From contig JBHJIR010000016.1 in assembly GCA_050043265.1 (NCBI GenBank), forward strand, positions 1-64,000: a stretch of DNA of 64,000 bases. Reading direction: 5' to 3'. The DNA is from Pelagibius sp050043265 (GTDB lineage: Bacteria; Pseudomonadota; Alphaproteobacteria; Kiloniellales; Kiloniellaceae). This document shows, in pieces, positions 1 through 11,126 of the stretch. Numbering within the stretch: position 1 is the stretch's first letter; each line of letters begins with the position of its first letter. Under the pieces are notes generated by a model. That model had not been told where the DNA came from, did not search any database, and saw nothing but the letters and a program-made list of their open reading frames with translations. A program made the translations under genes and the position numbers.

Positions 1-635
1 ACAAAACCTTTATCCTGAAGGAATTCAACGGCGTCAAATACTCGCTTTCCCAGCTGAACAACCGGGTCGGCTACAACGCACATCTGCCCAAGACCGCCGC
101 GTGGGGCCGCTTCTACGACTACATCAAGCGCGAGCGTTTCATCACCGACACCATGGCGATGCTGCGAGCCAACAACATCGATCTGGGCCTGACCAACATC
201 CCGTTGAAGCAGCGCCTCGTCAACCGCTTCAAGGCCCTGAAGAAGGGCAGCCCGCAACCGCACTTCCCGACGCTGCGCTCGCGCTTCGAGTTCTCCTCCA
301 TGCCGGTGACCGGCGGCAGCATCCGCCCGCACACCGACCACCCTTCCAAGGTCGTCACCATGGTGATCCCGATCCTGCGCGAGGGCGAATGGAACGACGA
401 GTACGGCGGCGGCACCAGCGTGGTGTGGCCGAAAGACCGGACCCGCAGCTACAACTTCACCAACGGCTACATGGATTTCGACGAGGTCGAGTGCCTGCGC
501 ACCTACCCCTTCCAGCCGAACCAGTGCCTGGTTTTCGTGAAGACCTACAATTCCTGGCACGCGGTCTGGCCGATGACCGGCAACGACCCCACCATCCTGC
601 GCCGCACGCTGACCATCAACATCGAGAGCGAATAA
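1..635 (+). CDS. 2OG-Fe(II) oxygenase-like protein (5' end outside window)
   Basis: The reading frame is open from base 3 to a TAA at 633-635, giving about 210 visible residues; the start lies upstream of the window. The iron-binding HxD is seen as PHTD (codons near 327-338), the distal histidine as NSWH near 555, and a downstream RRTL arginine pair fits the 2-oxoglutarate-binding arginine. The spacing matches the double-stranded beta-helix oxygenase fold, so the family call follows from motif order. Substrate is unknown. It converges on the acyltransferase gene (stop codons 32 bases apart). Its place beside a membrane acyltransferase, an ABC exporter and a TylF-like methyltransferase suggests tailoring of a surface glycan or small metabolite; that is inference. 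Confidence 0.7.
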   Translation, partial: KTFILKEFNGVKYSLSQLNNRVGYNAHLPKTAAWGRFYDYIKRERFITDTMAMLRANNIDLGLTNIPLKQRLVNRFKALKKGSPQPHFPTLRSRFEFSSMPVTGGSIRPHTDHPSKVVTMVIPILREGEWNDEYGGGTSVVWPKDRTRSYNFTNGYMDFDEVECLRTYPFQPNQCLVFVKTYNSWHAVWPMTGNDPTILRRTLTINIESE

Positions 636-667
636 GCGCGCCCCTGCCCGGTCAGTCGCCCATTCGC

Positions 668-2764
668 TCAGTCGGCCGCTCCGTCAGCCGCCGACGCATT
701 CGTCCCGTAGAGGCTTGTCAGCAGGCCGGCGATCTCCGTTGAAAGCCGCTCGTTCATCGGCAGCGAGAGATGGTCGGAGTCGGCGAACATCAGGATCTTG
801 TCCTTGACGCCGTAGCAGAGCCCCACGTCCTCGGAGCAGGTGAACTTGCGCGGGTCCACGATACTGACCTTCGGATTGCTGCCGTAGCGGCTGTCGACGA
901 AATCGTTGAACTCCTTCAGGCGCGCCGCGACCACCGCGCTGGGGATCGCCAGCTTCTCTTCCAACTCCTTCAGGCTGCCGACGCTTTTCCGTAGCCGCAG
1001 AACTTTGTCGGGAACGTTCCAGCCATTGGTGTGGGTCGGCAGAACGAAGACGACATAGTCGGTAACCGCCAGGACACCCTGCATGGTCGCCTCCAGGGAC
1101 TGGAAGTAATCCCGCTTCAGCGCTTCGCCCTCTGCGGTGATCGACTTGGCCGCAATGATGCGGTCGCGCCGCTCGACACCGCCAACGCTGTTGTCGAAGC
1201 CGTCACCGTAGAGATAGAGCGGCCAACGCGCGGCAAGCACGGCGACCTTGTTGTAGCGGCCCTGTGCGGTCAGGAATTCCAGGCGCCGTTGCTGATAGAG
1301 CGGGTCGCAGCGGTGGGCCTCCGGCCCGATGAAGACGGTCAGCCCCAGCAGGAAAGGGCACCCCCCGGCCGTCAGATCGAAGAATTCCGTATAGAACGAA
1401 CGGTCCTCGTAGACTGCTTCGGTCAGTACGCGGGCATGGCTGTCGCCGATGACGAAAAGCGAGATCTCGTTTTCCGGCGCAGCGCGCTCCCCCTCGATCC
1501 GGCAGTATTCGTCCGGCAGCTTGGGAAAGCTGCAGTCCTCGCCGTCGATCTCGATGCCGCCGAACTTGTGTGGGACGGCGAGCTTCTCCGAGGCCACCTG
1601 GATTTCCATCGGCGGCTTATAGATGAGCCCGGCAACGCCCAGCCCGACCAGCAAGGCGCCGCAGGCGGGCGCGGCATAGGCGATGCTTTTTGCAGCGACC
1701 ACCTGCCGGTTGCGGAAAGGCTGTTCGACCAGCCGCCAGGTGAGATAGCCGAGGACGACCGAAGCGACGCAGAGCGTAACCTTCACTGACAGCGTGGGGT
1801 CGCTGAGCGACCAGTGGCGATAGAAGGCCAGCAGCGGCTGATGCCACAGATAGACGCTGTAGCTGATGAGACCGATGCCGACGACAAGCCGGCCGCTGAG
1901 CACACGGTGAACCGGCGTCCCCGGCGTCGCGAACAGCAGAATCAGGGCCGTGCCCGCGGTCGGGACGAGCGCATAGAGGCTGGGAAACGGCGTATGCCGG
2001 TCGAAGGCGAAGACGGCGAGAGCGATCATGCCCAGGCCGAGCAGGCTCAGCCAGGCATTGCCCCTGCCCGCCCCGGCACTCTCGCTTTTCTTGCGCAGGT
2101 AGAGCGCCGCCAGCACCCCGATCAGGAATTCCCAGACCCGGGTCGGCAGCAGGTAGAAGCTGGCCGTCGGAAAGGCGTAGGCACCCCAGTGCGCGATACC
2201 CAGGCTGACCACCGCCACCGCCGACAGCACCATGACAATCTTCCGCGTGCTCAGCCGCCACAGCAGCATGAGACACAGCGGAAACAGAATGTAGTACTGC
2301 TCCTCGACCGCCAGGCTCCAGGTGTGAATCAGCGGCTTCAGTTCGTTGGCCGTATCGAAGTAGCCGCTCTGATTCCAGAACAGGAAGTTCGACCAGAAGG
2401 TCGCCACGGCGATGATGCTCTCGGCGAAACCCTCCATGTGGCGCGGCGCCAGCCACAGCCAGGCCAGCGGGATGCAGGCGGCGGTGATGAAGAACAGCGC
2501 CGGCAGGATACGCCGTGCCCGGCGCTCGTAGAAGCGCAGCAGGCTGAAGGTGCCCTTGTCCAGTTCACCGGCGATGATCGAGGCGATCAGAAATCCGCTG
2601 ATGACAAAGAAGACATCGACACCGACGAAGCCGCCACGGAAAATCTCGAAGCCCGCATGGAAGAAAACGACGGCGAGGACGGCAACCGCCCGCAGGCCAT
2701 CGACCTCCGCGCGATACCGCAGAAGGTAAGCCCCGCCACCTCTTCCAGATTCAAAATCCCGCAT
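668..2764 (-). CDS. OafA-type membrane acyltransferase with C-terminal SGNH domain
   Basis: A 698-residue protein. Residues about 15-380 form an acyltransferase-3 membrane domain with around ten hydrophobic segments; the early FFHAGF histidine (about residue 37) and an RRARRILP loop are typical. After a single further membrane segment, residues about 430-690 form an SGNH hydrolase-like domain, with a GDSH block near residue 438 and a DSDH Asp/His pair near 662-665. This two-domain architecture is known in enzymes that move acyl groups across the inner membrane onto O-antigen, peptidoglycan or other glycans. The ATG at 2764 follows a GGGGAA purine run. It probably acetylates an exported glycan; the acceptor cannot be told from sequence. 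Confidence 0.88.
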   Translation of the reverse strand: MRDFESGRGGGAYLLRYRAEVDGLRAVAVLAVVFFHAGFEIFRGGFVGVDVFFVISGFLIASIIAGELDKGTFSLLRFYERRARRILPALFFITAACIPLAWLWLAPRHMEGFAESIIAVATFWSNFLFWNQSGYFDTANELKPLIHTWSLAVEEQYYILFPLCLMLLWRLSTRKIVMVLSAVAVVSLGIAHWGAYAFPTASFYLLPTRVWEFLIGVLAALYLRKKSESAGAGRGNAWLSLLGLGMIALAVFAFDRHTPFPSLYALVPTAGTALILLFATPGTPVHRVLSGRLVVGIGLISYSVYLWHQPLLAFYRHWSLSDPTLSVKVTLCVASVVLGYLTWRLVEQPFRNRQVVAAKSIAYAAPACGALLVGLGVAGLIYKPPMEIQVASEKLAVPHKFGGIEIDGEDCSFPKLPDEYCRIEGERAAPENEISLFVIGDSHARVLTEAVYEDRSFYTEFFDLTAGGCPFLLGLTVFIGPEAHRCDPLYQQRRLEFLTAQGRYNKVAVLAARWPLYLYGDGFDNSVGGVERRDRIIAAKSITAEGEALKRDYFQSLEATMQGVLAVTDYVVFVLPTHTNGWNVPDKVLRLRKSVGSLKELEEKLAIPSAVVAARLKEFNDFVDSRYGSNPKVSIVDPRKFTCSEDVGLCYGVKDKILMFADSDHLSLPMNERLSTEIAGLLTSLYGTNASAADGAAD

Positions 2765-2922
2765 TTCCCCGAAGCCCCGACTCGCCCGCCGCGCAATAAC
2801 ATAAGTTAATCTAGCGCAGGAGAATGAGGCGGTGAAGCGAGACCGGCCAGGAAATTCAACCGGCGGCGGCCAAGCTTGACGTCAATGGGCGCGAAAGAGA
2901 ATGCTTCGCAAGCTTATCTGGA

Positions 2923-2961
2923 GCTTTTCCCTGGGGCTTTTCCCTGGGGCTTTTCCCTGGG
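2923..2961. repeat. Three 13-bp tandem repeats after ABC exporter gene
   Basis: Three consecutive perfect copies of the 13-mer GCTTTTCCCTGGG (2923-2935, 2936-2948, 2949-2961) lie immediately downstream of the ABC exporter stop codon (2965-2967, minus strand). No hairpin is evident. It looks like a replication-slippage tract. Confidence 0.9.
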
Positions 2962-2964
2962 GGC

Positions 2965-4683
<1,719 letters not shown>

Positions 4684-4773
4684 CGCCCATCTATTTGCGG
4701 GAATCCGGCGGGGGGTCAAGGCCAATTACGGCCTCGCCCGCCGCCCCCGCGAAGGAAGGCCGGGGTCCTGCGC

Positions 4774-5523
4774 CTACTTCAGGACCAACCCCTGGCCGGT
4801 CGGGACGTGGATTACCTTGCGGCCGACCCGGGCCGCCGCCTCGTCCAGGGCCTTCCTGGCGCCCGGGCAGGTCTTCTGGCCGTAGTCGTCGCAGACGATG
4901 GCGCCACCGGCCACCAGGCGCGGAAAGAAGAAATCGAAGGAGTCGCGGGTCGGCTCGAAGAAATCGACGTCGATATGCACCAGGCTGAACTGCTTGTCGG
5001 CGACCTCGGCAAATCGCTCCGGGATCCAGCCCTGGTAGAACTGCGCCTGCGGGTGCGCCGCCAGGTTCTGCCGGGTCCGCTCCAGCGGGCTGGCGAACTC
5101 CCCCGCCTGCAGGGCGCGCACGCTTTCGGTCTTCGGCTTGTCGTGCTCGGTCGGCTGCGACAGGCCGCTGAAGGAATCGAAAATGTGATGCGGACGATCG
5201 TCCTCGAAGGCTGCCATGATGATATGGCTGGAAGTGCCGCCCAGGGCGCCGCATTCGGCGGTCTCACCCGGCAGATGCCGCAGGCTGCGGGCCATGTTGT
5301 AGAGGAAGAAGTGGCGCTCCCTGATCCGCGGATACTTCGGATCGAAGCGGCGCATGACCGCCAGGACTTCCGGATCGTCCTGCCAGGAGTTGTGCTTGTT
5401 GTAGATCCGCATGTCCAGCCACTTGGCGAGCTGGTTCATCACATAGAAAGCGAAGTCCCGCTTTTCGTGCGGTTCACCGGTTACGGCCCGCCAGCCGTAG
5501 CGGGCAAGTTTGCTAAGCTGCAC
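4774..5523 (-). CDS. TylF/MycF-family SAM-dependent O-methyltransferase
   Basis: A 249-residue protein starting at a GTG (5521-5523) preceded by an AGGGGAA ribosome site. The SAM-binding GETAECGALGGTSS block and the later HIDVDFFEPT and GGAIVCDDYG segments are the hallmark of the macrocin-O-methyltransferase (TylF) family; the acidic DVD and DDYG residues fit its metal-binding site. Members methylate sugar hydroxyls in macrolides and in surface polysaccharides. It is 90 bases upstream of the ABC exporter on the same strand, so it may be the first gene of that short operon. Family assignment is firm; the sugar substrate is unknown. Confidence 0.82.
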   Translation of the reverse strand: MQLSKLARYGWRAVTGEPHEKRDFAFYVMNQLAKWLDMRIYNKHNSWQDDPEVLAVMRRFDPKYPRIRERHFFLYNMARSLRHLPGETAECGALGGTSSHIIMAAFEDDRPHHIFDSFSGLSQPTEHDKPKTESVRALQAGEFASPLERTRQNLAAHPQAQFYQGWIPERFAEVADKQFSLVHIDVDFFEPTRDSFDFFFPRLVAGGAIVCDDYGQKTCPGARKALDEAAARVGRKVIHVPTGQGLVLK

Positions 5524-5652
5524 GGGTGACTATTCCCCCTGGAAAAGTCCGTATTTGGCAGCATTTCGCCAAGGGTGCAAGCCGCATCGAGTCGCCACGC
5601 CGGCAGCGGCCGGCCCGCCGGCTTCCGGCAGCTATGGCCGCGAACGGGGCGG

Positions 5653-5868
5653 CTAGGCCGCCTCGTGCAGTTGCGCGACGGCGGCCAGCACCAGCGGCGC
5701 CAGCCCCTCGCCGCCGCCGGCAGCGTAACCCAGCAGCCCGGCGCGCATGCGCGGGTCCCAGAAGCTGCGGATATGGGCGGCGACGCCGTCCAGCGCCTCG
5801 GCCTCGGGATAGGCCTTGTAGTAGTCCGCGATCTGGTTGGCCATGCGGACGAGTTCCTCGGTATTCAT
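5653..5868 (-). CDS. fdsD: Formate dehydrogenase delta subunit
   Basis: A 71-residue protein with the usual size and features of FdsD: an N-terminal LVRMANQIADYY helix, then a FWDPRMR segment. It is last in the fds operon and overlaps the end of fdhD by four bases (ATGA). In Rhodobacter capsulatus and related systems FdsD is not part of the core electron path but, with FdhD (FdsC), is needed to insert sulfurated bis-MGD cofactor into FdsA; the placement here fits that role. The short length, exact family pattern and operon context make the call secure. Confidence 0.9.
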   Translation of the reverse strand: MNTEELVRMANQIADYYKAYPEAEALDGVAAHIRSFWDPRMRAGLLGYAAGGGEGLAPLVLAAVAQLHEAA

Positions 5869-6701
5869 GCGGCGGTCTCCCGGATCGAAGCGGTCTCGAA
5901 GATCATGATGTCGTCGCCGGCCAGGCCGGCTAGGCCCATGCCGGCCGCGCTGGCGGTGCGCAGCGCCAGCGCGCTGGGCGCCGAGACGGCGGCGAGGAAG
6001 GGCGCGCCGAGCACGGCGGCCTTCTGCACCATCTCGACGCTGATGCGGCTGGACAGCAGGATGAAGCCGGTGCTGGCATCCTGGCCGTTGCGGGCCAGCG
6101 CGCCGCCCAGCTTGTCGAGCGCGTTGTGCCGCCCGATGTCCTCGCGCAGCAGGCGGACCGCCCCCGCGCTGTCGCAGAAGGCCGCGGCGTGGGTCGAGCA
6201 GTTCTCGGCGTTCATCGCCTGCAGCGCCGGCAGGCCGGCGTAGGCCGCTTCCAGCGCCGCAATGCTAGGCGCCGCCCCGGCAACCCGTGGCGGCCTGGGC
6301 AGGGCCGCGGCGATGGTCTGCGCCCCGCAGACGCCGCAGCCGCTGCGTCCCGGCAGGCTGCGCCGGCGGTCATCCACCGCGGCGACCCGGGCGGGATCCA
6401 GCCGCAGGTTCAGGACGAAGCCATCGGCGGCCTCGGCGATGCGCAGGCTGGAGAGCGGGGCGACATCCTCGACGATACCCTCGGTCAGCGCGAAGCCGAC
6501 GGCGAAGTCTTCCAGATCCGCCGGAGTGCCCATCATGACGGCGAAGGAACGGCCGTTCAGCAGCACCGCCAGCGGCGTCTCTTCGGGCACCCGCCACACA
6601 GTGGCGCGTCCGGCCGCGCGCGAGTCGCGGCGCGACACCACGGCGCCGCGCACGGCGGGCGAGACGGGCAGCGGCGCCCCGGTGAGGCGGCGGATCTCCA
6701 T
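5865..6701 (-). CDS. fdhD: FdhD-type sulfurtransferase for formate dehydrogenase maturation
   Basis: About 278 residues from the ATG at 6701; a GTG at 6707 overlapping the fdsA stop is an alternative start. FdhD passes sulfur from a cysteine desulfurase to the bis-MGD cofactor before it enters FdsA. The catalytic cysteine motif is seen as SGCGVCG. Conserved FAVGFALTEG, EDIGRHNALDKL and ISVEMVQKA segments support the family. It sits between fdsA (overlapping or 2-base gap) and fdsD (4-base overlap), the usual place of this gene (called fdsC in some species). A second, diverged FdhD lies at 61171-62112. Confidence 0.92.
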   Translation of the reverse strand: MEIRRLTGAPLPVSPAVRGAVVSRRDSRAAGRATVWRVPEETPLAVLLNGRSFAVMMGTPADLEDFAVGFALTEGIVEDVAPLSSLRIAEAADGFVLNLRLDPARVAAVDDRRRSLPGRSGCGVCGAQTIAAALPRPPRVAGAAPSIAALEAAYAGLPALQAMNAENCSTHAAAFCDSAGAVRLLREDIGRHNALDKLGGALARNGQDASTGFILLSSRISVEMVQKAAVLGAPFLAAVSAPSALALRTASAAGMGLAGLAGDDIMIFETASIRETAA

Positions 6702-6703
6702 GG

Positions 6704-9565
6704 TCACTCGGCCGCCGGGGCGGCCGCCGTCGCCAGCCGGTAGTTCTCCACCTCCATCCGGTGGTGGCGTTCCTGCCAGTCCGAGGGCTGGTTGGAGCGG
6801 GTGATCTGCACCGCCGTCACCTTGTACTCGGGGCAGTTGGTCGCCCAGTCCGAATTTTCGGTGGTGATGACGTTGGCCCCGGTCAGCGGGTGGTGGAAAG
6901 TGGTGTAGACCACGCCCTGGGGCATGCGCTCCGAGACCGTTGCCACCAGCGTGGTGGCGCCGACGCGGCTGGCGATGGTCACCTTGTCACCGTCGCCGAT
7001 GCCGCGTTCCTCGGCGTCGAAGGGATGGATTTCCAGAATGTCCTTGTCGTGCCAGCGCGAGTTCTCCGTCCGCCGGGTCTGCGCGCCCACATTGTACTGG
7101 CTGAGGATGCGCCCGGTGGTGAGGATCAGCGGGTAGTAGCGCGAGGTGCGCTCCTCCGTCGGCACGTACTCGGTCAGCATGAAACGGCCCTTGCCGCGCA
7201 CGAAGCCGTCGACGTGCATGATCGGTGCGCCCTGGGGATAGGCCGCGTTCACCGGCCACTGCAGCGACCCCTCGGCATCGAGGCGGTCATGGCTGACCCC
7301 GGCGAAGGCGGGCGTCAGGCGGGCGATCTCCGCCATGATCTGGGCCGGCCCGTCGTAGTGCATCGGATAGCCCATGGCGTTGGCCAGGCGGCAGACCGCC
7401 TCCCATTCGGAGACCTCTACCTTCTCCTCCACCACCGGGCGGACGCGGTTGATGCGCCGCTCGGCGTTGGTGAAGGTGCCGTCCTTCTCCAGGAAGGAGG
7501 TGCCCGGCAGGAAGACATGGGCGAAGGCCGCGGTCTCGTTCAGGAACAGGTCCTGCACCACGACGCACTCCATCGCCTCCAGCCCGGCCTCGACGTGCTG
7601 GGTGTTGGGATCCGACTGGGCGATGTCCTCACCCTGGATGAAGATGCCCTTGAAGGTCTGATCGACGGCGGCGGCCAGCATGTTGGTGATGCGCAGCCCC
7701 GGCTCGTCCAGCAGCGGCACGCCCCAGTCGCCCTCGAAGAGCTTGCGGGTCTCGACTTCGGAGACGTGGCGGTAGCCGGGGAACTCGTGCGGGAAGCTGC
7801 CCATGTCGCAGGAGCCCTGCACGTTGTTCTGGCCGCGCAGCGGAGTGATGCCGACACCGTCGCGCCCGATGTTGCCGGTCGCCATGGCCAGGTTGGCCAT
7901 CGCCATCACCATGGTCGAGCCCTGGGAGTGCTCGGTGACGCCGAGGCCGTAATAGATCGCCGCGTTGCCGCCGGTGGCGTAGAGCCGCGCCGCCCGGCGC
8001 AGGGTCTCCGCCGGCACGCCGATGGTCGCCGACAGGGCTTCGGGGGCGTTGCGCTCTTCGGCAATGAAAGCGCGCCAGCGGTCGAATTCCGCGGTGTCGC
8101 AGCGCTCGGCGACAAAGTCCTCGTTCACCAGACCCTCGGTCACCACGACGTGGGCCAGGGCGTTCATCAGCGCCACGTTGGTGCCGGGGCGCAGCTGCAG
8201 GTGATGCGCCGCCTGGATGTGCGGCGAGCGCACCAGATCGATGCGGCGCGGGTCGGCGACGATGATCTCGGCGCCCTCGCGCAGGCGCTTTTTCATGCGC
8301 GAGGCGAACACCGGATGGGCGTCGGTCGGGTTGGCGCCGATCAGCAAGATGACGTCGGCCTTCTCCACCGACTTGAAGTTCTGGGTGCCCGCCGAGGTGC
8401 CGAAGGTCTGCTTCAGGCCGTAACCGGTCGGCGAGTGGCAGACCCGCGCGCAGGTATCGACGTTGTTGTTGCCGAAGGCGGCGCGGATCATCTTCTGGAC
8501 GACGTAGACCTCTTCGTTGGTGCAGCGCGACGAGGTGATGCCGCCGATGGAGTCCGTGCCGTACTTGGCCTGGATCGCCTTGAAGCGCCCGGCGGCGAAA
8601 GAAATCGCCTCGTCCCAGGATACCTCGCGCCAGGGATCGGTGATCCGCTCGCGCACCATGGGCTTCAGCATGCGGTCCTTATGGGTGGCGTAACCCCAGG
8701 CGAAGCGGCCCTTGACGCAGGAGTGACCCTCGTTGGCGCCGCCGTCCTTCCACGGCGTCATGCGCACCACGGTATCGCCCTGCAGCTCCGCCTTGAACGA
8801 ACAGCCGACACCGCAATAGGCGCAGGTGGTCAGCACCGAACGGGTCGGCGTGCCGTGCTCGACCACCGACTTCTCGACCAGGGTCGCCGTCGGGCAGGCC
8901 TGCACGCAGGCACCGCAGGACACGCAGTCGGAAGAAAAGAAGTCGTCGCCGCCGGCGCCCGGCGAGACGCGGCTCTCGAAGCCCCTGCCCTCGATGGTCA
9001 GGGCGAAGGTGCCCTGCACTTCCTCGCAGGCGCGCACGCAGCGCGAGCAGACGATGCACTTCGACGGGTCGTACTGGAAATAGGGATTGGACACATCGAC
9101 GGCGACCTTGTGCTCGGCGTCGAAGTGGTTCTCGCCGGCCATGCCGTAGCGCACCTCGCGCAGGCCCACGGCGCCTGCCGTGTCCTGCAGCTCGCAGTCG
9201 CCGTTGGCGGCGCAGGTCAGGCAGTCCAGCGGATGGTCGGAGATGTAGAGTTCCATGATGCCGCGGCGCAGCTTTTCGATGCGCGGCGAGTTGGTCGTCA
9301 CCTTCATGCCGGCACGCACCGGCGTGGTGCAGGACGACGGCGTGCCGCGCACGCCCTCGATCTCCACCAGGCACATGCGGCAGGAGCCCCAGGATTCGAC
9401 GCTGTCGGTGGCGCAGAGCTTGGGCACTTCGCGTTCCACCATCGCCGCGGCGCGCATCACGGAGGTGCCTTCGGGCACCGTCACCGCGACGCCGTCGATG
9501 CTGAGCGTTACCTCGGCGCCTTCGCGCGCCGGGGTGCCGTAGTCGGTTTCGGGGTGCAGGGTCAT
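6704..9565 (-). CDS. fdsA: NAD-dependent formate dehydrogenase, molybdenum catalytic subunit
   Basis: A 953-residue enzyme that oxidises formate to CO2 in the cytoplasm and passes electrons to FdsB. The N-terminal ferredoxin domain has cysteines at about 51, 62, 65 and 79 ([2Fe-2S]). A His-Cys3 site (H111, C115, C118, C124) and two CxxCxxCxxxC clusters (C170-C180 and C214-C224) follow. The molybdopterin domain opens with CAYCGVGC (C248-C255). The molybdenum ligand is a cysteine in ARVCHSP (about C376), not selenocysteine, so no SECIS is needed. The C-terminal GxNNVQG-type and YNVGAQTRR regions bind the two MGD cofactors. It lies 10 bases after fdsB. Confidence 0.96.
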   Translation of the reverse strand: MTLHPETDYGTPAREGAEVTLSIDGVAVTVPEGTSVMRAAAMVEREVPKLCATDSVESWGSCRMCLVEIEGVRGTPSSCTTPVRAGMKVTTNSPRIEKLRRGIMELYISDHPLDCLTCAANGDCELQDTAGAVGLREVRYGMAGENHFDAEHKVAVDVSNPYFQYDPSKCIVCSRCVRACEEVQGTFALTIEGRGFESRVSPGAGGDDFFSSDCVSCGACVQACPTATLVEKSVVEHGTPTRSVLTTCAYCGVGCSFKAELQGDTVVRMTPWKDGGANEGHSCVKGRFAWGYATHKDRMLKPMVRERITDPWREVSWDEAISFAAGRFKAIQAKYGTDSIGGITSSRCTNEEVYVVQKMIRAAFGNNNVDTCARVCHSPTGYGLKQTFGTSAGTQNFKSVEKADVILLIGANPTDAHPVFASRMKKRLREGAEIIVADPRRIDLVRSPHIQAAHHLQLRPGTNVALMNALAHVVVTEGLVNEDFVAERCDTAEFDRWRAFIAEERNAPEALSATIGVPAETLRRAARLYATGGNAAIYYGLGVTEHSQGSTMVMAMANLAMATGNIGRDGVGITPLRGQNNVQGSCDMGSFPHEFPGYRHVSEVETRKLFEGDWGVPLLDEPGLRITNMLAAAVDQTFKGIFIQGEDIAQSDPNTQHVEAGLEAMECVVVQDLFLNETAAFAHVFLPGTSFLEKDGTFTNAERRINRVRPVVEEKVEVSEWEAVCRLANAMGYPMHYDGPAQIMAEIARLTPAFAGVSHDRLDAEGSLQWPVNAAYPQGAPIMHVDGFVRGKGRFMLTEYVPTEERTSRYYPLILTTGRILSQYNVGAQTRRTENSRWHDKDILEIHPFDAEERGIGDGDKVTIASRVGATTLVATVSERMPQGVVYTTFHHPLTGANVITTENSDWATNCPEYKVTAVQITRSNQPSDWQERHHRMEVENYRLATAAAPAAE

Positions 9566-9575
9566 GACAATGTCC

Positions 9576-11126
9576 TCACTCAGCCGCGAGCCGCGGCGCG
9601 CGGTCGAAATCTTCCGGGAAAAGGCGGATGGCGGAGAGCACCGGCATCGGGGGCAGCCCGCCCATGGCGCAGAGCGAGCCGTCGCGCATCAGCTCGCAGA
9701 GATCCTCGACGAGGGCGATGTTCTGGGCGACGTTCTCGCCGCGCAGCACCTTCTCGACGGTCTCGCGCCCCCGAATCGCACCGATGCGGCAGGGCGTGCA
9801 CTTGCCGCAGCTTTCGATCTCGCAGAACTCGAAGGCGAAGCGCGCCATCTCGGCCATGTCGGCCGTCTCGTCGAACACCACGATGCCGCCATGGCCGAGC
9901 ATCGCCTGGGCGTCCGCCAGGGCCTCGTAGTCGGCCGGCAGGTCGAGCATGTCTTCGGAGACATAAGCCCCCAGCGGCCCGCCGAGTTGGGCCGTGCGGA
10001 ACGGCCGTCCCGAGGCGGTGCCGCCGCCGAAATCCTCGATCAGTTCGCGCAGGGTGACGCCGAAGGCCTTCTCGACCAGGCCGCCGCGCTTGACGTTGCC
10101 GGCGATCTGGAACGGCTGGGTACCGCGCGAACGGCCCATGCCGAAGTCGCGGTAGAACGAGGCACCCTTGGCCAGGATGATCGGCACCGACGCCAGGGGC
10201 AGCACGTTGTTGATCACCGTCGGCTTGCCGAACAGGCCGGCGATGGCCGGGATCGGCGGTTTCGCGCGGACCGTGCCGCGCTTGCCCTCCAGGCTTTCCA
10301 GCATGGAGGATTCTTCGCCGCAGATATAGGCACCGGCACCTTTACGCACGTGCAGGCGGAAGGCGCGGCCCGAGCCGCCGACACTGCCGCCCAGCCAGCC
10401 GGCCTTCTCCATGACGGCGGCAGCGGCCTCCATCTGGGCGACGGCGCGCGGATATTCGGAACGGATATAGACGTAGCCCTCGGTGGCGCCGCTGGCGAGG
10501 CCGGCGATGATCATGCCCTCGATCAGCATGAAGGGATCGCCCTCCATCACCATGCGGTCGGCGAAGGTGCCGCTGTCGCCTTCGTCGGCGTTGCAGCAGA
10601 CGTACTTCTGCGGCGCCGAGAGGCCCTGCACCGTCTTCCACTTGCTGCCGGCGGGAAACCCTGCCCCGCCGCGCCCGCGCAGGCCGGACTCGGTGACCTC
10701 CTCGCAGACCGTCTCCGGGTCCATGATCAGCGCCTTGCGCAGCCCGGAAAGGCCGCCGTGAGCCTCGTAGTCGTCCAGGGCGAGCGGGTCGATGACGCCG
10801 ATGCGCGCGAAGGTCAGGCGCTCCTGGTTCTTCAGGTAGGGAATGTCCTCGGTCGGGCCGTGGCACAGCGGGTGATCGCCGGCCACCGCCAGGGCGTCCA
10901 TCAGGCCGGGCACGTCGGTGGCCATGACGGGGCCGTAGGCGACACGGCCCGCCGTGGTCATCACCTCGACCAGCGGTTCCAGCCAGAACAGGCCGCGCGA
11001 CCCGTTGCGCACCAGCTTCAGGTCCAGGCCGCGCGCCGCGGCTTCCTTGAGGATCGCCGCCGCGGTCTCCTCGGCGCCGACGGACTGGGCGGCGGAGTCG
11101 GCGGGAACGTAGACGGTGACGGTCAT
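9576..11126 (-). CDS. fdsB: Formate dehydrogenase beta subunit (NADH-binding flavoprotein)
   Basis: About 516 residues from the ATG at 11126, which overlaps the fdsG stop as ATGA; the frame runs further upstream but only across fdsG sequence. Related to NuoF of complex I: it holds FMN, the NAD+ site and one [4Fe-4S] cluster. Visible motifs are GRGGAGFPAGSKW (NAD/FMN loop), NADEGDSGTF, ICGEESSMLESLEG and the cluster cysteines ESCGKCTPCRIG near the C-terminus. An N-terminal thioredoxin-like segment before the NuoF core is normal for FdsB. It transfers formate electrons from FdsA to NAD+. Confidence 0.95.
   Translation of the reverse strand: MTVTVYVPADSAAQSVGAEETAAAILKEAAARGLDLKLVRNGSRGLFWLEPLVEVMTTAGRVAYGPVMATDVPGLMDALAVAGDHPLCHGPTEDIPYLKNQERLTFARIGVIDPLALDDYEAHGGLSGLRKALIMDPETVCEEVTESGLRGRGGAGFPAGSKWKTVQGLSAPQKYVCCNADEGDSGTFADRMVMEGDPFMLIEGMIIAGLASGATEGYVYIRSEYPRAVAQMEAAAAVMEKAGWLGGSVGGSGRAFRLHVRKGAGAYICGEESSMLESLEGKRGTVRAKPPIPAIAGLFGKPTVINNVLPLASVPIILAKGASFYRDFGMGRSRGTQPFQIAGNVKRGGLVEKAFGVTLRELIEDFGGGTASGRPFRTAQLGGPLGAYVSEDMLDLPADYEALADAQAMLGHGGIVVFDETADMAEMARFAFEFCEIESCGKCTPCRIGAIRGRETVEKVLRGENVAQNIALVEDLCELMRDGSLCAMGGLPPMPVLSAIRLFPEDFDRAPRLAAE

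Noticed and set aside
101..742. A 213-codon plus-strand frame
   Set aside because: Out of frame with the 2OG oxygenase gene at 1-635, which has the HxD...H...R motifs; low-complexity Arg/His/Pro product.
6704..9565. Selenocysteine (TGA) in formate dehydrogenase
   Set aside because: The molybdenum-ligand position is a cysteine codon (ARVCHSP) and the frame is open throughout.
6761..10057. A 1098-codon open frame on the plus strand
   Set aside because: It lies antisense to fdsA and fdsB, whose motifs are complete. Its product is rich in Arg, Gly, His and Asp without domains, as expected from the shadow frame of high-GC coding DNA.
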